Positions 60,859-64,000 of a stretch of 64,000 bases of DNA are shown here, piece by piece; the first letter of the stretch is position 1; every line of letters begins with the position of its first letter. The stretch is from an uncultured SAR86 cluster bacterium (GTDB lineage Bacteria; Pseudomonadota; Gammaproteobacteria; Magnimaribacterales; Magnimaribacteraceae). The notes below the pieces were generated by a model. The model was not told the origin of the DNA and searched no databases. It worked only from the letters and a program-made list of their open reading frames with translations. The position numbers were made by a program, and so were the translations under genes. The stretch is taken from the NCBI GenBank assembly GCA_902517565.1, contig CABYCU010000002.1:115428-179427 (forward strand), in the 5' to 3' direction.

Positions 60859-62304
60859 TTGAATTATATTAAAGATAACTTTGGCTTTTTTCTTGGTGTA
60901 TTCCTCGCAATAGTAACTATAGCTTTACCTAGTCCTGGTGAACTCTCTGCCCAAGCACAAGCTACAGCGGCACTTTTCTTGCTTATGGGGACTTGGTGGG
61001 CAACCGAGGCAGTGCCAGTTGCAGTTACAGCACTTGTTCCTCTCGCTCTATTTCCTATCCTTGGAATTACAGATATACAAAATGCTGCTGACCCATATGC
61101 TAACAAAACTATATATCTTTTTTTTGGTGGTTTTCTAATTGCAACTGCAATACAAAAATGGGACTTACACAAAAGGATAGCCTTATTTGTTCTTGAAAAT
61201 GCAGGCTCCAATGGAGCTTCACTAATATTGGGATTCATGCTTACAGCGGCATTGATAAGCATGTGGGTGATGAATACTGCGACTACCATTATGTTGTTAC
61301 CTATTGGTCTAGCGGTTGTAACGGTCGTAAAAACTACAGTAAATAGCCTCTCCGAAACTGAAGTAGAGTCATTCCAATTAGCATTACTTTTGGGCATAGC
61401 TTATGGAGCCACTATCGGAGGCATGTCTACTCTTATAGGCACTGGACCAAACGGAATGTTGGCAGCATTTATGGCAGATAATTATGATTTGGATATTAGT
61501 TTCGTCGATTGGATGAAAGTGGGAGTGCCTTTAAGTGCTGTGATGCTTCCTTGTTGTTGGTTGATTCTTACAAAAATTATCTTCAAAGTTAATTTTGAAA
61601 CTTCTAGTGAAACAAAAGAGTTACTCTCCTCAATGAAAAGTGAGCTAGGAGAACTAAAAGGGCCAGAATTAAAGGTTTTAATAGTTTTTGTGCTAACGGC
61701 TTTAGCTTGGATGTTTAGAACTGTTTTAGATAACTTTTCTTTTCTTAGTGGATTGTCTGATGCCGGGATAGCAATGATTTCTTCACTAGTTCTTTTTCTC
61801 TTACCAAGTGGAAATAAGGAAAAGAAAAGCGCTCTTTTAGAATGGAAAGACGCTCAAGAGAACGTACCCTGGGGTCTTCTTGTTTTGTTTGGCGGCGGAT
61901 TAAGTCTAGCAAATGCCGTTCAATCTACTGGTCTTGCTGTTTGGATAGGCAATCTAATCCCTCAAGGAATTAGTCTAGCTTTAATTGTTATATTAGTTGT
62001 GGCTCTAATAATATTTTTAACGGAATTAACTTCGAATATGGCTACGACTGCCACTTTCTTACCGGTTGTTGCTGCCTTAGCAATTCAATCAAATTTTGAT
62101 CCTATACTCGTTACAGCTGCAGTTGCTTTAGCTGCAAGTTGTGCTTTTATGCTACCTGTAGCTACGCCACCAAATGCAATCGTATTTGGATCGGGTTTAA
62201 TAAGAGTTCCTCAAATGGCTAGGGCAGGATTTTTAGTGAATGTATTAGGAATTATCGTCGTATCTTTTGTGGCCGTCGTATCAGTGCCCTACTTTTTACT
62301 CTAA
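60859..62304 (+). CDS. SLC13/DASS family anion:sodium symporter (TTG start)
   Basis: GTWWATEAVPVAVTALVPLALFPILGI, IGTGPN, LTSNMATTATFLPV, MLPVATPPNAIVFGSG. Confidence 0.93.
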   Translation: MNYIKDNFGFFLGVFLAIVTIALPSPGELSAQAQATAALFLLMGTWWATEAVPVAVTALVPLALFPILGITDIQNAADPYANKTIYLFFGGFLIATAIQKWDLHKRIALFVLENAGSNGASLILGFMLTAALISMWVMNTATTIMLLPIGLAVVTVVKTTVNSLSETEVESFQLALLLGIAYGATIGGMSTLIGTGPNGMLAAFMADNYDLDISFVDWMKVGVPLSAVMLPCCWLILTKIIFKVNFETSSETKELLSSMKSELGELKGPELKVLIVFVLTALAWMFRTVLDNFSFLSGLSDAGIAMISSLVLFLLPSGNKEKKSALLEWKDAQENVPWGLLVLFGGGLSLANAVQSTGLAVWIGNLIPQGISLALIVILVVALIIFLTELTSNMATTATFLPVVAALAIQSNFDPILVTAAVALAASCAFMLPVATPPNAIVFGSGLIRVPQMARAGFLVNVLGIIVVSFVAVVSVPYFLL

Positions 62305-64000
62305 TTGCCTTTAGCGAGCGCTCCAGGTCTTCTTGTATCTGCTACTCCAAACATATTTTCTTGTTCAAGAAATATTGCCTGAACACTACCCATGGTTGTT
62401 GAAGTCTCAGGTTCATGACCTTTCTGCTTAAGGAGTTCAATCGTATCAGGACTAAAACCTGTTTCTAATTGAAGCTTACTTTCCAATCTTTGATTGATTC
62501 TTGGAGCTATTACTGCCTCTGTGAAGCTCATTTCATGATCAATCACATTACTAATTACTTGAGTAATAATATTTGGAATTCTTCCACCGCCAGGTGAGCC
62601 TAAAATCATCATCAATTCACCTGTTGGTTTAAAAACCAGAGTAGGTGTTTGAGTGCTTATCATTCTTTTTCCGGGTTCTAATTTATTTGCTTCACTGGTT
62701 CCATATTCAGCGTTTTCTTGGCCATAAAAGTGAGAAAAGTTCCTCATTTGATTATTCATAAGAAAACCGCCCTTTTCTATCGTCACTCCTGATCCAAACG
62801 AAGAACCTAAGGTATAAGTATTTGATACTGCATTTCCTTTAGAATCAATTATGGAGAAATGTGTTGTATCTGGACTCTCATCATATTTTGTTAAATTTCC
62901 TTCAAATATTTGACCATCTGGTGTGCGCGTGTCAAAAATAGTTGTAGATAGGTCTGAAGAATACTGTTTATTTAATAATGTTTTAACTGGTACATCAAAA
63001 TAGTCAGGGTCACCGTGATATTCAGCTCTGTCAGCATAGGCTCTTTGCATGGCTTCTGAGAGTATATGAATTGTTTCAGCTGAATTATGTCCTGACCTCT
63101 TGAGATCAAAATTTTCTATTATATTTAAAGTTTGCAGTAGGACCAGACCGCCACTAGCCGCTGGCGGCATAGAAACTATTCTATATCCTCTATAATCGGT
63201 TTCTATGGGTATCCTATATTTAGCTTCATAAGAGGCCATATCCTCTAGAGTTATGAGACCACCATTAGACAGAGATTCTTCAGAAATCCATCTGGCTATC
63301 TCGCCCTCATAAAATATTTCGCTTCCTTTTTTGCTAATCATGAATAATGTTTTGGCTAACTTAGGTTGTTTAAACTTACTTTTTACTTGTACAGGATCTT
63401 CATTAGAATCATAAAACTTATTTCTAGAAGATCGGTTAGCTAGCATGGATTCTTTTCCCCAATCCAAAACAAAATTTAGATCATAAGTTACTTCGAAACC
63501 ATCTCTGGCTAGTCTAATAGCTGGCTTTAAAAGATCAGATAGAGGAAGGCTTCCAAAATCTTCATGAGCTTTCAGAAGTCCAGCAACAGATCCTGGTACT
63601 GCATTTACGAGATGCCCAAACCTTACTACATTTTCTCCTTCAAGAAATAAATCACTAGTAGAGGATTTAGGTGCTGCAGAACGATAGTCTATAGAAGAAA
63701 CTTCATCTTTACTTTTGTTATAAATTAAAATGAATCCACCTCCTCCTAGATTTCCTGCCCTTGGCAAGGTCACTGCTAAAGCAAACCCTACAGCCACTGC
63801 AGCGTCAACTGCATTTCCACCATTTTTTAAAACTTCGTAGCCTACTTCTGTTGCATGTTTATTCTGGGAGACAACCATAAAATCGGAAGAAATTTCAGGA
63901 TGAATTCTGCTTTGATAATCTAGTGTTGTCTGTGTTCTTGCTTGAAGATATCCTTGAAAAAAAAGTATCGTTAGTAAAAGATAGAAAAAAAAATTCTTTT
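62301..64000 (-). CDS. ggt: Gamma-glutamyltransferase precursor (5' end beyond the right window edge)
   Basis: GGNAVDAAVAVGFALAVTLPRAGNLGGGGFI, catalytic Thr region PDTTHFSIIDSKGNAVSNTYTLGSSFGSG, GSPGGGRIP. The frame stays open upstream of the ORF-track ATG (63878) and encodes a signal-peptide-like RIFFFYLLLTILFFQGYLQA. Confidence 0.93.
   Translation of the reverse strand, partial: KNFFFYLLLTILFFQGYLQARTQTTLDYQSRIHPEISSDFMVVSQNKHATEVGYEVLKNGGNAVDAAVAVGFALAVTLPRAGNLGGGGFILIYNKSKDEVSSIDYRSAAPKSSTSDLFLEGENVVRFGHLVNAVPGSVAGLLKAHEDFGSLPLSDLLKPAIRLARDGFEVTYDLNFVLDWGKESMLANRSSRNKFYDSNEDPVQVKSKFKQPKLAKTLFMISKKGSEIFYEGEIARWISEESLSNGGLITLEDMASYEAKYRIPIETDYRGYRIVSMPPAASGGLVLLQTLNIIENFDLKRSGHNSAETIHILSEAMQRAYADRAEYHGDPDYFDVPVKTLLNKQYSSDLSTTIFDTRTPDGQIFEGNLTKYDESPDTTHFSIIDSKGNAVSNTYTLGSSFGSGVTIEKGGFLMNNQMRNFSHFYGQENAEYGTSEANKLEPGKRMISTQTPTLVFKPTGELMMILGSPGGGRIPNIITQVISNVIDHEMSFTEAVIAPRINQRLESKLQLETGFSPDTIELLKQKGHEPETSTTMGSVQAIFLEQENMFGVADTRRPGALAKGN

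Noticed and set aside
60864-61397. 177-aa minus-strand ORF antisense to the SLC13 transporter
   Set aside because: Fully contained in a strongly supported gene on the other strand; sequence lacks domain features and looks like reverse-frame translation of TM codons.
1-64000. Mobile elements, prophage, CRISPR arrays, toxin-antitoxin or defence islands
   Set aside because: No transposase, integrase, phage structural gene, regularly spaced repeat or recognisable defence gene seen. The tRNA genes have no adjacent integrase or direct repeat.

Overview
The window looks like AT-rich chromosomal DNA from a marine, SAR86-like gammaproteobacterium. The taxon is inferred from gene content, compaction and several TonB-dependent receptors; it was not tested. 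Core markers: rnhA-dnaQ-gltX, gloB, mltD, fabI, ppiD-hup-lon-clpX-clpP-tig, folD and gpsA. There are four tRNAs: Ala-GGC, His-GUG, Arg-UCU and Pro-UGG. There are four TonB-dependent receptors, one truncated at the left edge. A gamma-glutamyltransferase is truncated at the right edge. I found no phage, IS element, CRISPR array or rRNA. The observations I rank highest are: (1) a divergent mntR / DUF2061-like (MntX-like) membrane protein pair whose 55-bp intergenic region holds a GTAGC-N4-GCTAC dyad resembling the enterobacterial MntR box, placed inside a TTGACA-17-TACATT promoter that predicts a leaderless mRNA; (2) an Lva / ACAD10-11-like 4-hydroxyacyl-CoA catabolism locus (acyl-CoA synthetase, ACAD, APH-type kinase, DUF6285, SDRs) next to two tandem Baeyer-Villiger-type monooxygenases and a FabY-like ketoacyl synthase; (3) a recurring layout with a -10 hexamer exactly 6 nt upstream of the start codon and no Shine-Dalgarno sequence (seven genes), whereas all four TonB receptors carry G-rich Shine-Dalgarno sequences; (4) tRNA 3' ends lying 6 nt and 13 nt upstream of the dadA and tig start codons; (5) a GS-like / class II deacetylase / SDR operon. 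No database search or computation was run. Functional names rest on reading motifs and on family knowledge.
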